Of a DNA stretch of 64,000 nucleotides, positions 16,853 through 26,501 are shown one piece after another; within the stretch, counting starts at the first letter, position 1; every line of letters begins with the position of its first letter. The position numbers and the translations under genes are program-made. The notes under the pieces were generated by a model. That model searched no databases. It was not told the origin of the DNA and saw nothing but the letters and a program-made list of their open reading frames with translations. Source of the DNA: Emticicia fluvialis (lineage in GTDB: Bacteria > Bacteroidota > Bacteroidia > Cytophagales > Spirosomataceae); contig NZ_JANUSD010000018.1 of NCBI RefSeq assembly GCF_024793945.1, positions 1 to 64,000 of the forward strand, in the 5' to 3' direction.

Positions 16853-19528
16853 TTACTTTAACCAACTGGTAGCTTTAGTAATATAGAGAATTTTTGAAGA
16901 TAATTCTTTACCTTGAAAAAAATTTTCAGGCATAGCATTTAATAAATCTTTTGCCTTAATCTTTGGATTAGCTAAAAGTTCTTCTTTCAATTTAACCATT
17001 TTAGGAAGTAATTCTGCTTGCAATTTTAAAGATTTTAATTGTTCCACTTTATTTTGACTAATAAGTTGTTGACCATAATCTGTTAGTTGTCCTTCATTAT
17101 CTGTTATACCAATTAGTAATAAATCTCTATAAAATTTAGGAGGTATTGTTGTATCTTCAGAAGAGAATAACGGTAAAATAGAATGTATTTCTTTAATTGA
17201 GCTTCTTATTATACTATTCTCTAACTCATTAATTAATAAATTTGACTTTCTTTTCGTTTTCCCTTTCCCTCTACCGCCTCTCGTAGGTTCAACTAATTTT
17301 GACTTTATATCCAAATTAGAAAGTAAAAACCAGCTTATTAAATTCTTTGCATAAGCATCCCAAGTATTATCTTGAAAATCCTGTTTAAAGGTATTTTTTA
17401 GAACCTGTATAATAATATCTTTATTGATCCTTGTGTTATCTAATTTTTTCAAGATTAGATAAGGAGTATAATTTTGGAATTTTTTGGTTATATATTTTAT
17501 AAAGCCTTCTCTAGAAATTTCTATACCTTTAGATATTCCATAATATTCAAGTTCTTTTTGAATTAAGCCAATATTTCTTAATTCAATCATAATATTGTAA
17601 AGTGCTTCTTCTCCAATTCCTTTAGGGTATTTTAATGCTAAAGAAGTTATTGTTTCTTTTTTATTTTCATCTTCAAATAGTAAGAAAACATCAAGACATG
17701 AATTTACCATAATTCTAAGTAGATAACTTTCTCCTATCGGAGGGATTACGCCAGTAACAAGATAATCTCTAAAAATATCCCAGTAAATATTATAATTAGC
17801 ACCTGAACGAATTATTAAACGTTTATGTAACAAGGATGCGATTGTTTGACTTTCAATTAAATCTCCAACATCTGTTTCATCGAAAAATGTACCATCGTAT
17901 GCTCTTTTAGCTATAATGTGTAGAGCTTTAAGCTCATTTGACTCTATACGTTCTTCATCTTTTTTAAAAAGTTCAACGATATTTAAATTTGACTCTATCA
18001 AATTCTCTTTTATTAAACCAGATTGAATCTGGTCAAATATATGAATACATAATTTTTTTGTTAACCATGGTAATCCTTGAGAACTTTCTTTAATCCTATC
18101 CTTTATACTTTTATCTAATTCACCTACTGAATCCTCTAACTGTCTAATAATTCCATCAATCTCTTTTTCTCCAAATTCATTAATTGTAAATTCTCTTGCA
18201 TGTTCTTTTGCTTGTTGCCAAATATGATAAGCAGGGTCATCACTTTGCACTAAGAAATCAGATTTCCATGAGAAACCAACAATTAGGTTAGGCTGTTTAT
18301 CGGTTACATCTGTAAGAAATTTATAGAATGATTTAAAGAAATTCTTTTTTCTAAAAACATCTTCAAATTGGTCAAAAATCAGTACCAAAAATTTGTCTTC
18401 TTCTTTAAGTTTTTTAAGTAAGCTTTTCATTGACTCAGAAGAAAGTAAGTCTATATTTGAGTCAAATTTTATCTCTTTAAAAAAGATATCTGTTGTTAGA
18501 AAATCTTCTGTAATTGCCTTTTGTATTAACTTTTCTAAAGATAAAGCAACAAAGTTATCAGATATAGCACTTCGAGTATCAATTGCTAAAGCATAGTATT
18601 TATTTTTATAATGTTTATTTCGGCATCTATCTTTGATTTCTAGAACTAAAGAACTTTTGCCCCATCCAGACTTACCATTTAAATAAAAGATTCTCTTTTT
18701 TGTCGTACTATTTTGAATATCTTTAAAAAAATTAAGTATACTTGTTCTAATTGCGTCTCTTCCAACAAAGTGCTTTTTTTGGGCAGAAGCTGGTAAATAA
18801 TCATACCAATTATCACTTTCTTGAACTTCAGATATTGCTTCTATACTAGTATCAATAGCTGATATTAAATTTTTTCCACCATTATTTGTAAAATTACTGA
18901 TAATCTCTAAGTTCTTTATTTCATCAATTGCACCCTTTAACTCGTCTATTGTTTCCTGTGATAGATGCTTTTCATTATTCTTAGCATTAACGATAATAAA
19001 TTTTGTTGGGATTGCATTTGATTCATTTATTAGATAAATAAAAAAATCTCCAAAATGGGTAACTGCAAGAATCTTTTTCGAAATTATGTAAGTGGCTAAA
19101 TTGGGCAAAGGCTCAAATACCATATTTGCGTCAGTTAGCATTTTAATTATTTCATGCGGCTCAAAAAAGGTCAAATTTTTATACCTTTCTTGAGATTTCA
19201 TTTCTGAAAGTAATGCTCCTGCTTGGTATTCAAGTTCATTAGTTCTAAAAAAATAACCACTATCAGCATTTTTATGCTGCACATTGAACCAAAACTTACC
19301 AAGTTCATCGGAGGTTACTTTTTCTTTTGCTTTACATTCTACATATAAGACTTCTGATTTGTGTTTATGAGAGCATATTAAATCAATCTCCATTCCTGAG
19401 AAATTTATATTTCCTCGAATTTCATATTGATGTATAGAAAGTAAACTTCTAATTAAATCTTCAAAACAGTTGCCTTTAGCTTTATTAGAACTTGTTTTTT
19501 CTAGAATTATTTTCAACTCACTTTTCAT
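16853..19528 (-). CDS. STAND-type NTPase with N-terminal PDDEXK (Mrr-like) nuclease, probable defence protein
   Basis: This is an 891-residue protein. The N-terminal nuclease (about 15-110) carries the PD-(D/E)XK pattern Glu23, Asp49 in GMEIDLI, and Glu64-x-Lys66 in YVECKAK. A second region (about 110-240) has no clear fold. An AAA/STAND ATPase follows, with FVGRD (254-258), Walker A GKSGWGKSS (285-293) and Walker B LVLIFDQFED (381-390). The C-terminal 450 residues are helical, with winged-helix-like stretches but no recognisable TPR or WD repeats. The layout of nuclease, NTPase and sensor matches Avs-type antiviral proteins, in which a phage protein triggers oligomers that cut DNA. It is shorter than known Avs proteins. 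Confidence 0.75.
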   Translation of the reverse strand: MKSELKIILEKTSSNKAKGNCFEDLIRSLLSIHQYEIRGNINFSGMEIDLICSHKHKSEVLYVECKAKEKVTSDELGKFWFNVQHKNADSGYFFRTNELEYQAGALLSEMKSQERYKNLTFFEPHEIIKMLTDANMVFEPLPNLATYIISKKILAVTHFGDFFIYLINESNAIPTKFIIVNAKNNEKHLSQETIDELKGAIDEIKNLEIISNFTNNGGKNLISAIDTSIEAISEVQESDNWYDYLPASAQKKHFVGRDAIRTSILNFFKDIQNSTTKKRIFYLNGKSGWGKSSLVLEIKDRCRNKHYKNKYYALAIDTRSAISDNFVALSLEKLIQKAITEDFLTTDIFFKEIKFDSNIDLLSSESMKSLLKKLKEEDKFLVLIFDQFEDVFRKKNFFKSFYKFLTDVTDKQPNLIVGFSWKSDFLVQSDDPAYHIWQQAKEHAREFTINEFGEKEIDGIIRQLEDSVGELDKSIKDRIKESSQGLPWLTKKLCIHIFDQIQSGLIKENLIESNLNIVELFKKDEERIESNELKALHIIAKRAYDGTFFDETDVGDLIESQTIASLLHKRLIIRSGANYNIYWDIFRDYLVTGVIPPIGESYLLRIMVNSCLDVFLLFEDENKKETITSLALKYPKGIGEEALYNIMIELRNIGLIQKELEYYGISKGIEISREGFIKYITKKFQNYTPYLILKKLDNTRINKDIIIQVLKNTFKQDFQDNTWDAYAKNLISWFLLSNLDIKSKLVEPTRGGRGKGKTKRKSNLLINELENSIIRSSIKEIHSILPLFSSEDTTIPPKFYRDLLLIGITDNEGQLTDYGQQLISQNKVEQLKSLKLQAELLPKMVKLKEELLANPKIKAKDLLNAMPENFFQGKELSSKILYITKATSWLK

Positions 19529-20012
19529 AAAATATAAAAACTTAGTTTAATTTAATAATTCAATTTCATAAACGTAACTACAACAATATCATATTAGAAT
19601 ATATAAAATAAAAATATATGAACCCTTAATTTATTAATAATTAGCCTAATATGCTCTTTAGCAAAATATTCATACAATACTTTAAAACTATCCAATTTAA
19701 GTTTTTTAAGATAATAGATTTTACCTACTGACTTGAATACGCCTTGAAACCCGCACTGTTTAAAGTCGACTTTGGCAAAAGCGATATCAATTTGAATCTA
19801 ATCATAATCATTAGACAGAGGTTGAAAACAAACAGCCCAAATTTTAAGCAACATACTAATGTTTTGATAGCAAGTATGGATGAATTATTGGATTTTTAAT
19901 AAGCCATTTCAAGTATAAAAATTATTATTTATAGTGAGAAAAAATACTCCCTCAGATATTAATGTCTAACCACTTAAACCAGTCCAAAATGATGGATAAA
20001 TATCTCTGTAAC
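19529..20012. other. Intergenic stretch between the STAND NTPase and the ABC-type ATPase
   Basis: This is 484 bases of A+T-rich DNA. It should hold the minus-strand promoter of the STAND gene. I see no frame of credible length, no tRNA and no strong hairpin. Confidence 0.5.
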
Positions 20013-21770
20013 TTAAGAGGTAAAGACATCCCTAATCAGTTTCTTGATTATCAGGTTTTCAAGTTTTGAAGCTATAGGTGAAACATTGTCAAAATTGTCC
20101 TTCCAATGCATTCCTTCATTATAAATTATTCCTAAAAGAAAATGTGATTCAGGTACGGGAACACTTTCATTTTGTTCTGCATATTCCAATTTCGGTCTTG
20201 TCTTTTTTGTTATCAAAAATTCAGCTTTATGCGTTGAGTTGTGCAATTGGCTATATGCAATTTCTTCAATCTTAATTCTTACACCTCCGCAAACCGCAAA
20301 TGGACAAAATGCCCGATTATTCAGGTAGTTATCAACTTCATCAAACAAAAATTTATAAAAGTTATCTGATTCTCCCCATAATTCTGGCATATTTAAGTTT
20401 TTAAAATCGTTTCGCCTATTTAGATAAGAAGGTTCGTAATGTACCAAGTGCTTTGATATATCGTTTCTTAATAGCTCATCACGCGTCTTGTCTTCCCTTA
20501 TCCGAAGCATTCTAGCCAAATGCTGATTCACTTGGATATTTGATTTTTCTAAATAGTAGACTCTTTGATTACTGAATGTAAAATTCTTAAAATAATTTGG
20601 GTTTAGATGTGTCAGAATGAGGGGATACAATTGTTTGCCTTCAGCATTAAATTCTTTTATAAATGATGTTATATAATACTGAGCAGCTATGAGGTTAGCA
20701 TCATCAAGGTAGTCAAACACCTCGTCAATTATTAAAATGTTGGCATCCTTTTTTAAGTGTCGCCTTGCCCTAAATAGCATTGAAATGAAGGTTAGTATAT
20801 CACGTTGTCCATTAGAAATGTGAATGGCTTTAGGAAACTTCACAACTAATTGTCCTCCTGTTTGACTGGCACGAATTCCTTTCCAAGTACAATTAAATGT
20901 TGCAAGGGTAGTATCAAAGCGCTGTTTATCTAATTGGTAATTATTATAAGTGCAAGCCTTCTTGAAATTATTACTATCTTGATTGTAAAGCCAAATCAAT
21001 TGTATTGCTGCTAAATAGCCTTTTGTTTCAGAATTAGAGCCAATATCAAACCTATTTATGATATTGGCTATCCTATTCAAGTAATCAATCTGTCTTAAAT
21101 CATTTAGACGGTTTGCTGTCACCCAATTAGTTAACGTTTCTGCCGTACCTGATTGCGCATTTATGTCTGCAATAATTGCATTGATTTTTCCTTGAATTCT
21201 TGGTCTATTCCCTCTTTGCAATGCCTGATAGCAATTACTTAGCTCTTCAACTAATTTCAAATTCGAAAGCAAAGAGGTTGCATTAGGTAATACTTTTGAA
21301 TTTTGACCAAAGCGCGTTATGTTATTTTGTAACGAATAATTAAATGAAACATTAGCAGGAATACTGTCAACCAATACAATATCTTCAATTATCAATGATG
21401 CTTTGGAGTTTGCAAAACCACCATAAGTTGAAGCATTTCCTTTTGGTTTTGTGAGATTGTTTATTACAAAATAATCAAACTCACTGCTTATTGTATTTGT
21501 TGAATTTGTTGCTTCAAGTGTAATAAATGAGTGGTCTGGCTTTTCATATTCAATAAGGATTCTTGGCTGTAGCACACTATTCTCAGCATGATAATTCTCT
21601 TCTGCTAAATTTATTCTCCTTTCATTCATTGAATTGAAAGCTGTCGCAAAAGAACTTTTCCCAAAACCATTTGGTGCCACCAACAGACTTGGTATGTTTG
21701 GCTTAATGTCAAGCTCAAACCGTCTATGACTAATTCCTTTTATGTTTTCTATTTCAATAACTTTTAGCAT
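20013..21770 (-). CDS. ABC/SMC-type ATPase of unknown function, defence-associated
   Basis: This 585-residue protein has a split ABC-type ATP-binding head: Walker A APNGFGKSS (32-40), signature HISNGQRD (317-324) and Walker B NILIIDEVFDYLDD (344-357). A helical insert lies between (about 170-310). After the second half comes a unique C-terminal region (about 400-585) with a possible Cys pair (CPFAVCGG) and no recognised effector. Similar heads drive RecF, OLD, PARIS AriA and other anti-phage ATPases. No TOPRIM or nuclease partner is adjacent, so it would act alone or with the STAND gene 484 bases downstream. The exact family is not recognised. Confidence 0.7.
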   Translation of the reverse strand: MLKVIEIENIKGISHRRFELDIKPNIPSLLVAPNGFGKSSFATAFNSMNERRINLAEENYHAENSVLQPRILIEYEKPDHSFITLEATNSTNTISSEFDYFVINNLTKPKGNASTYGGFANSKASLIIEDIVLVDSIPANVSFNYSLQNNITRFGQNSKVLPNATSLLSNLKLVEELSNCYQALQRGNRPRIQGKINAIIADINAQSGTAETLTNWVTANRLNDLRQIDYLNRIANIINRFDIGSNSETKGYLAAIQLIWLYNQDSNNFKKACTYNNYQLDKQRFDTTLATFNCTWKGIRASQTGGQLVVKFPKAIHISNGQRDILTFISMLFRARRHLKKDANILIIDEVFDYLDDANLIAAQYYITSFIKEFNAEGKQLYPLILTHLNPNYFKNFTFSNQRVYYLEKSNIQVNQHLARMLRIREDKTRDELLRNDISKHLVHYEPSYLNRRNDFKNLNMPELWGESDNFYKFLFDEVDNYLNNRAFCPFAVCGGVRIKIEEIAYSQLHNSTHKAEFLITKKTRPKLEYAEQNESVPVPESHFLLGIIYNEGMHWKDNFDNVSPIASKLENLIIKKLIRDVFTS

Positions 21771-22290
21771 GAATAAACTAAACTGGGTTTATAGTTCTCT
21801 TTTATTTATTATAAATACTACTCATTAGAGATAAATGCTTTCAAAAACGGATTGAATCCCTATTTTTACTTTTATGGGCTAAATTGGTTCCTAATATACA
21901 ATCACTATACGGTATCAAATATACGAAAGTTTGTAATAATTATATATTTTTCGGTACAGCTTTAAACTTCTATTGAATTGTTATCTTTTACCTGCTTCTT
22001 AATGTAGCTTTTACATTTATCCTTAACCGTTAATTAATCTATCCAGATTGGGGAGCGTTTAGGAATATCCACGTAAAAAATGAGATTTTAGGCGCTTAAT
22101 AGAAGACAGCCTTGTTTCCTAGATAATTTGACACTTGACGTAAAATAGGTGCTGTTTACTGCGAAATACTTCCCATTTACTGTAATAAACTTTCAATTTA
22201 CAGTCATAGTAGTTCCTTATACTGAAAAACTCAATAAGCTTCTACTACAAAAATTTGTATTTTTGTAGAAACAATAATGAACGTAGAGCG
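21771..22290. other. Divergent intergenic region with a hairpin before the DUF3800 gene
   Basis: This is about 520 bases between divergent genes. A perfect 9-bp hairpin at 22245-22268 (arms 22245-22253 and 22260-22268) lies 22 bases before the DUF3800 start. No other coding frame is credible. The rest is A+T rich with no recognised site. Confidence 0.5.
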
Positions 22291-23148
22291 ATGGAGTATT
22301 TTATCTGGTGTGACGAATCTGTAAAAAGGGGACGCTACTTTTCTAACTTTTATGGAGGTGTTTTAATTAAGTCCAAAGATTTATCTTATGTACAAAGAAA
22401 ACTCACAAAAGTTTGCGAAGACGTTGGTTTCGGAAATGAAATAAAATGGCAAAAAGTAACGGAGCAGTACTTAGAAAAGTATAAGACTGTAATGGATGCT
22501 TTTTTTGACTTAATGGCCGAGGGTAAGATTAAGATGAGAGTAATGTTTACTCAAAATTCAAACAAACCTCTAAACCTTTCGGAAGACCAAATTCAGGATG
22601 AGTTTTTCATATTGTATTATCAATTTTTTAAGCATGCTTTTGGTCTTGCCTACAGTAATGATACTTTGAAAACGATTCATTTAAGAGCGTATTTTGATGC
22701 CCTGCCAGATAAAATTGAAAAGAATAACAGGTTCAAAGAGTATATTAAGAATCTTGAAAATAATCGTCAATTTCAGTTAGCTCGTTTAAAGTTTCGCAAA
22801 GACGCCATTACGGAAGTAGATTCACATAAACACTTGCCACTTCAAATGATGGATGTTGTATTGGGAGCCATGGCTTTCAGATTAAACGATATGCACAAAG
22901 AGAAACCACTTGGTAAAAAAAGAAGAGGAAAAAGAACCATTGCTAAAGAAAAACTCTATAAACATATATACGCTAGAGTGAACAAATTGCATAAAGGCTT
23001 TAACATCGGCGTATCGACAGGGAAGCAAACAGGACCAGAAGACCATTGGAAAGACGCTTACAGGCATTGGAATTTTAAGTCAAGCGAATATGAATTGGAT
23101 ACATCACAACTAAAATCCAAAAAAAAGAACTCCGTTCTACCTACATGA
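22291..23148 (+). CDS. DUF3800-domain protein
   Basis: From the ATG at 22291 this is a 285-residue protein. It begins MEYFIWCDES, the Asp-Glu start typical of DUF3800, followed by a GGVLI strand. A second acidic motif, LPLQMMDVVLGAMAF, sits near residue 190. The fold is thought to be RNase H-like with these acidic residues in the active site. The C-terminus is basic. The family recurs in mobile elements and defence islands, but its substrate is not established. The track start at 22255 would use an upstream ATG in a weak context, so I prefer 22291. Confidence 0.8.
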   Translation: MEYFIWCDESVKRGRYFSNFYGGVLIKSKDLSYVQRKLTKVCEDVGFGNEIKWQKVTEQYLEKYKTVMDAFFDLMAEGKIKMRVMFTQNSNKPLNLSEDQIQDEFFILYYQFFKHAFGLAYSNDTLKTIHLRAYFDALPDKIEKNNRFKEYIKNLENNRQFQLARLKFRKDAITEVDSHKHLPLQMMDVVLGAMAFRLNDMHKEKPLGKKRRGKRTIAKEKLYKHIYARVNKLHKGFNIGVSTGKQTGPEDHWKDAYRHWNFKSSEYELDTSQLKSKKKNSVLPT

Positions 23149-23723
23149 ATCTCCTACGTGGAACGTGGGGCTTCGGATAGCTACAGAGTTCTTTTCATTA
23201 CAAAATTACAAATATTTGTAAGATTTAACAAGCTTTAATTAATATTATAATTAAAAGAGACTTCTATAAAGTAGTAATAAAGAGGAATATAGCTTATCAT
23301 ATGGAAGGTCAAGCATTTAGAAGAAATTTCTAATATAAAATGTAAGCCCTTTGTGTATTAGATCCTTTCGCAGGTTCTGCGAGATTCTGGATAGATTTTG
23401 AATCCACTTTATTCAAAGGCGAAGACTGTGGGAGAAACTGTAGAAGGAAGTTCGGCCTTGGTCCATAATTGTGTTTCATAGGGATACTGAAAGAGATTTT
23501 AATTATATCCTAACTCTCAGAACTGGGCAGGTAGTGAGCCAAATCGTGAATGATTTTAGCGCGTTTTACAGATTAAAGATTGATTAACTTTAGTCAAAAG
23601 TTATTGGTGTACCCAAAATTTCAAAATTCAGATGTCTGATGCCTTTTAATAAATTTCTTCTTATACTTCTTTTTTATTTTTATATTGCCATTCCTATTCA
23701 TTACCCATGTTTTCATTATCAAA
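23149..23723. other. Intergenic region before hsdR with a possible methyltransferase remnant
   Basis: This is 575 bases. Near 23354-23470 a short plus-strand frame reads VLDPFAGSARFW, close to the DPFAGSG motif I of DNA methyltransferases, then soon stops. It may be the debris of an older restriction-modification gene or chance. Otherwise no coding frame, RNA gene or clear promoter is visible. Confidence 0.4.
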
Positions 23724-26501
23724 ATGGCAAATCAGAATCCGGAGCAAATCGCCAGAGATACTATTGACGCTGCCCTTACAAACTGTGGCTGGATTATTCA
23801 GCATATAAAAGAAACTAATCTTTCTGCCGGACCCGGCGTTGCTATCAAAGAATATCAGACTAATGTTGGCCCTGCGGACTATTTGCTTTTTGTAGATGGT
23901 AAACCCTGCGGAATCATAGAAGCTAAAAGAGAGGAAGAAGGACATAGATTGAACGTGCATGAGATTCAAAGTGAAGATTATGCGAGAGCCAAACTGAAAT
24001 ACCTGAAAAACGACCCTCTACCGTATGTTTATTTAAGTACTGGCGAAATAACCCTTTTTACCGACTATACCGACCCCAAACCAAGAGCCAGAGAAGTATT
24101 CAGCTTTCACAGGCCGGAAACACTGCGCGAATGGAGAAGAATTGGTAAATCGTTAAGAACCCGGCTACTGGATTTGCCATCCCTTCCTACAGACAGATTA
24201 AGAGATTGCCAGATAACCGCCATCAATAATCTGGAAACATCTTTCAAGCAAAACAGACCCAAAGCCCTGATTCAGATGGCTACCGGCTCTGGCAAGACTT
24301 TTACAGCTATTACATTCATCTATCGCCTATTGAAGTATGCCAAAGCTAAACGTATTTTATTTCTGGTTGATACTAAAAACTTGGGAGAGCAGGCCGAGCA
24401 GGAATTTATGACGTACCTGCCAAACGACGATAACCGGAAGTTTACAGAGTTGTATAATGTGCAACGATTAAAGTCAAGCTATGTGGCAACCGATAGTCAG
24501 GTTTGTATCAGTACTATCCAAAGGCTTTACGCTATATTGAAAGGCACGGAACTAGATGAAGCATTAGAGCAGGAAAATCCAAATGAAAGACATAACGCTT
24601 TAGCCAAAAATATTCCACCCATTGCCTATGATGCGAAATTACCGATTGAATTTTTTGATTTCATTGTCATAGATGAATGCCATAGAAGTATCTATAATCT
24701 CTGGAAACAGGTTTTGGAGTATTTCGATGCTTTTGAAGTAGGCTTAACCGCTACACCAGATAACAGAACTATCGGGTATTTCAATCAGAATGTTGTCAGT
24801 GAATATAACCATGAGAAAGCCGTTGCCGATGGCGTAAATGTGGGCTTTAGTATTTTTAATATCAATACAAAAATTACCCAACAGGGAGCTACCATCTGGC
24901 AGGGAGAAGATATTGAGCATAGAGAGCGACTGACCCGGAAAAGAAGATGGGAGTTACAGGATATAGACGAACAATACGCTGCAAAGCAACTGGATAAAGA
25001 TATCGTGAATCCTAGCCAGATACGTACCATTATCAAAACATTCCGTGAGCATCTGCCAGAGATGTTTCCGGACAGATATAATCAAGCAAAGGAATTTGAA
25101 GTGCCCAAAACTTTAATTTTTGCTAAAAACGATAGCCATGCCGACGACATTATCAGAATTGTCAGAGAGGAATTTAATGAAGAGAATAAGTTTTGCAGGA
25201 AGATAACCTATAACACAGAAAACCCTCAAAAAGAACTGGCTGATTTCAGAGGCTCCTATCATCCTCGTATTGCAGTAACGGTTGACATGATAGCCACGGG
25301 TACCGACGTAAAACCATTAGAATGCCTGCTGTTTATGAGAGATGTAAAGAGCCGGAACTACTATGAACAGATGAAAGGCAGAGGTACCAGAACCCTTGAT
25401 TATGACCGACTTATTCAGGTTTCGCCAAGTGCTAAATATGCAAAAGACCACTTTGTAATTGTGGATGCCATCGGGGTTGATCATAGCCTAAAAACAGATA
25501 GCCAGCCTTTAGAGAAGAAACCATCTGTGGCATTAAAAGATATATTGAGCGCTGTGGGCATTGGAGCAAGAGACGAAGAGTTATTTTCTACACTGGCCGG
25601 AAGGTTAGCGAGATTGAACAGACAAATAACTGACAAAGACCGGGAAAAATTTAAAGAAAAAGCCGGAGGCATAGCTATTACCGACGTGATTCACCGTTTG
25701 CTTGATGCCATTAATCCGGATACATTGGAGGCGATAGGAAACGAAGTAAGAAAAGGTATGCAAGGCCATGCACCTAAAGATATAGAACAAGAAATCAGTA
25801 ATAGGATTGAGCATTTGCAAAATCGGGCTGCTAAGGTTTTTACAGGTGAATTGAACGGATTTATTGAGAATGTAAGAAAAGCCCTGGAACAGAAAATCGA
25901 TACACTAAATATTGATGAAGTATTAAATGCAGGCTGGCATCAGGATACGCAGGATAAAGCCAGTGCACTTGTGAGAAACTTTGAGGAGTGGATGCTCGAA
26001 AATAAAGATGAATTGGTAGCTTTGCAGATTTTTTATAACCAGCCCTACCGTAGAAGGGAATTGACCTATACAATGATTAAGGAGGTATTGGAAAAATTGC
26101 AGACAGATAAACCAACATTAGCACCTATGGGTATTTGGAATGCCTATGCCGCTTTAGAAAAAACGAATGGCTCACCTAAAAACGAACTGACAGCCATTGT
26201 AGCGCTCATCAGGCATCTGAGTGGGATTGACGATACTCTGGCGGCCTACGATAAAACTGTTGACCGGAATTTTCAGGAATGGGTATTTAAAAAACAGGCC
26301 GGAGCCACCAAATTTAACGAAGACCAAATGTACTGGCTACGCATGATAAAAGACTATATAGCCAATAGTTTTCATATCGAACAGGATGATTTTGACCTCG
26401 ACCCATTCAACCGGAATGGCGGCTTAGGCAAATTTTATCAACTATTTAAGAATGATTACCAACTAATTATCAACGAACTAAACGAAGTATTGGCGGCATA
26501 A
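23724..26501 (+). CDS. hsdR: Type I restriction enzyme, R subunit
   Basis: This 925-residue protein translocates and cuts unmodified DNA as part of the HsdR2M2S1 complex. The N-terminal PD-(D/E)XK nuclease shows GPADYLLF (Asp52) and GIIEAKRE (Glu66, Lys68). The helicase follows: Walker A MATGSGKT (185-192), DECHRS box, TATPDNRT, and the motor motif VTVDMIATGTDVKPLE with YYEQMKGRGTR. The C-terminal 300 residues are helical and contact HsdM/HsdS. I chose the ATG at 23724 (MANQNPEQ), as the 13 earlier residues look like leader sequence read through. It overlaps hsdS by one base. Confidence 0.95.
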   Translation: MANQNPEQIARDTIDAALTNCGWIIQHIKETNLSAGPGVAIKEYQTNVGPADYLLFVDGKPCGIIEAKREEEGHRLNVHEIQSEDYARAKLKYLKNDPLPYVYLSTGEITLFTDYTDPKPRAREVFSFHRPETLREWRRIGKSLRTRLLDLPSLPTDRLRDCQITAINNLETSFKQNRPKALIQMATGSGKTFTAITFIYRLLKYAKAKRILFLVDTKNLGEQAEQEFMTYLPNDDNRKFTELYNVQRLKSSYVATDSQVCISTIQRLYAILKGTELDEALEQENPNERHNALAKNIPPIAYDAKLPIEFFDFIVIDECHRSIYNLWKQVLEYFDAFEVGLTATPDNRTIGYFNQNVVSEYNHEKAVADGVNVGFSIFNINTKITQQGATIWQGEDIEHRERLTRKRRWELQDIDEQYAAKQLDKDIVNPSQIRTIIKTFREHLPEMFPDRYNQAKEFEVPKTLIFAKNDSHADDIIRIVREEFNEENKFCRKITYNTENPQKELADFRGSYHPRIAVTVDMIATGTDVKPLECLLFMRDVKSRNYYEQMKGRGTRTLDYDRLIQVSPSAKYAKDHFVIVDAIGVDHSLKTDSQPLEKKPSVALKDILSAVGIGARDEELFSTLAGRLARLNRQITDKDREKFKEKAGGIAITDVIHRLLDAINPDTLEAIGNEVRKGMQGHAPKDIEQEISNRIEHLQNRAAKVFTGELNGFIENVRKALEQKIDTLNIDEVLNAGWHQDTQDKASALVRNFEEWMLENKDELVALQIFYNQPYRRRELTYTMIKEVLEKLQTDKPTLAPMGIWNAYAALEKTNGSPKNELTAIVALIRHLSGIDDTLAAYDKTVDRNFQEWVFKKQAGATKFNEDQMYWLRMIKDYIANSFHIEQDDFDLDPFNRNGGLGKFYQLFKNDYQLIINELNEVLAA

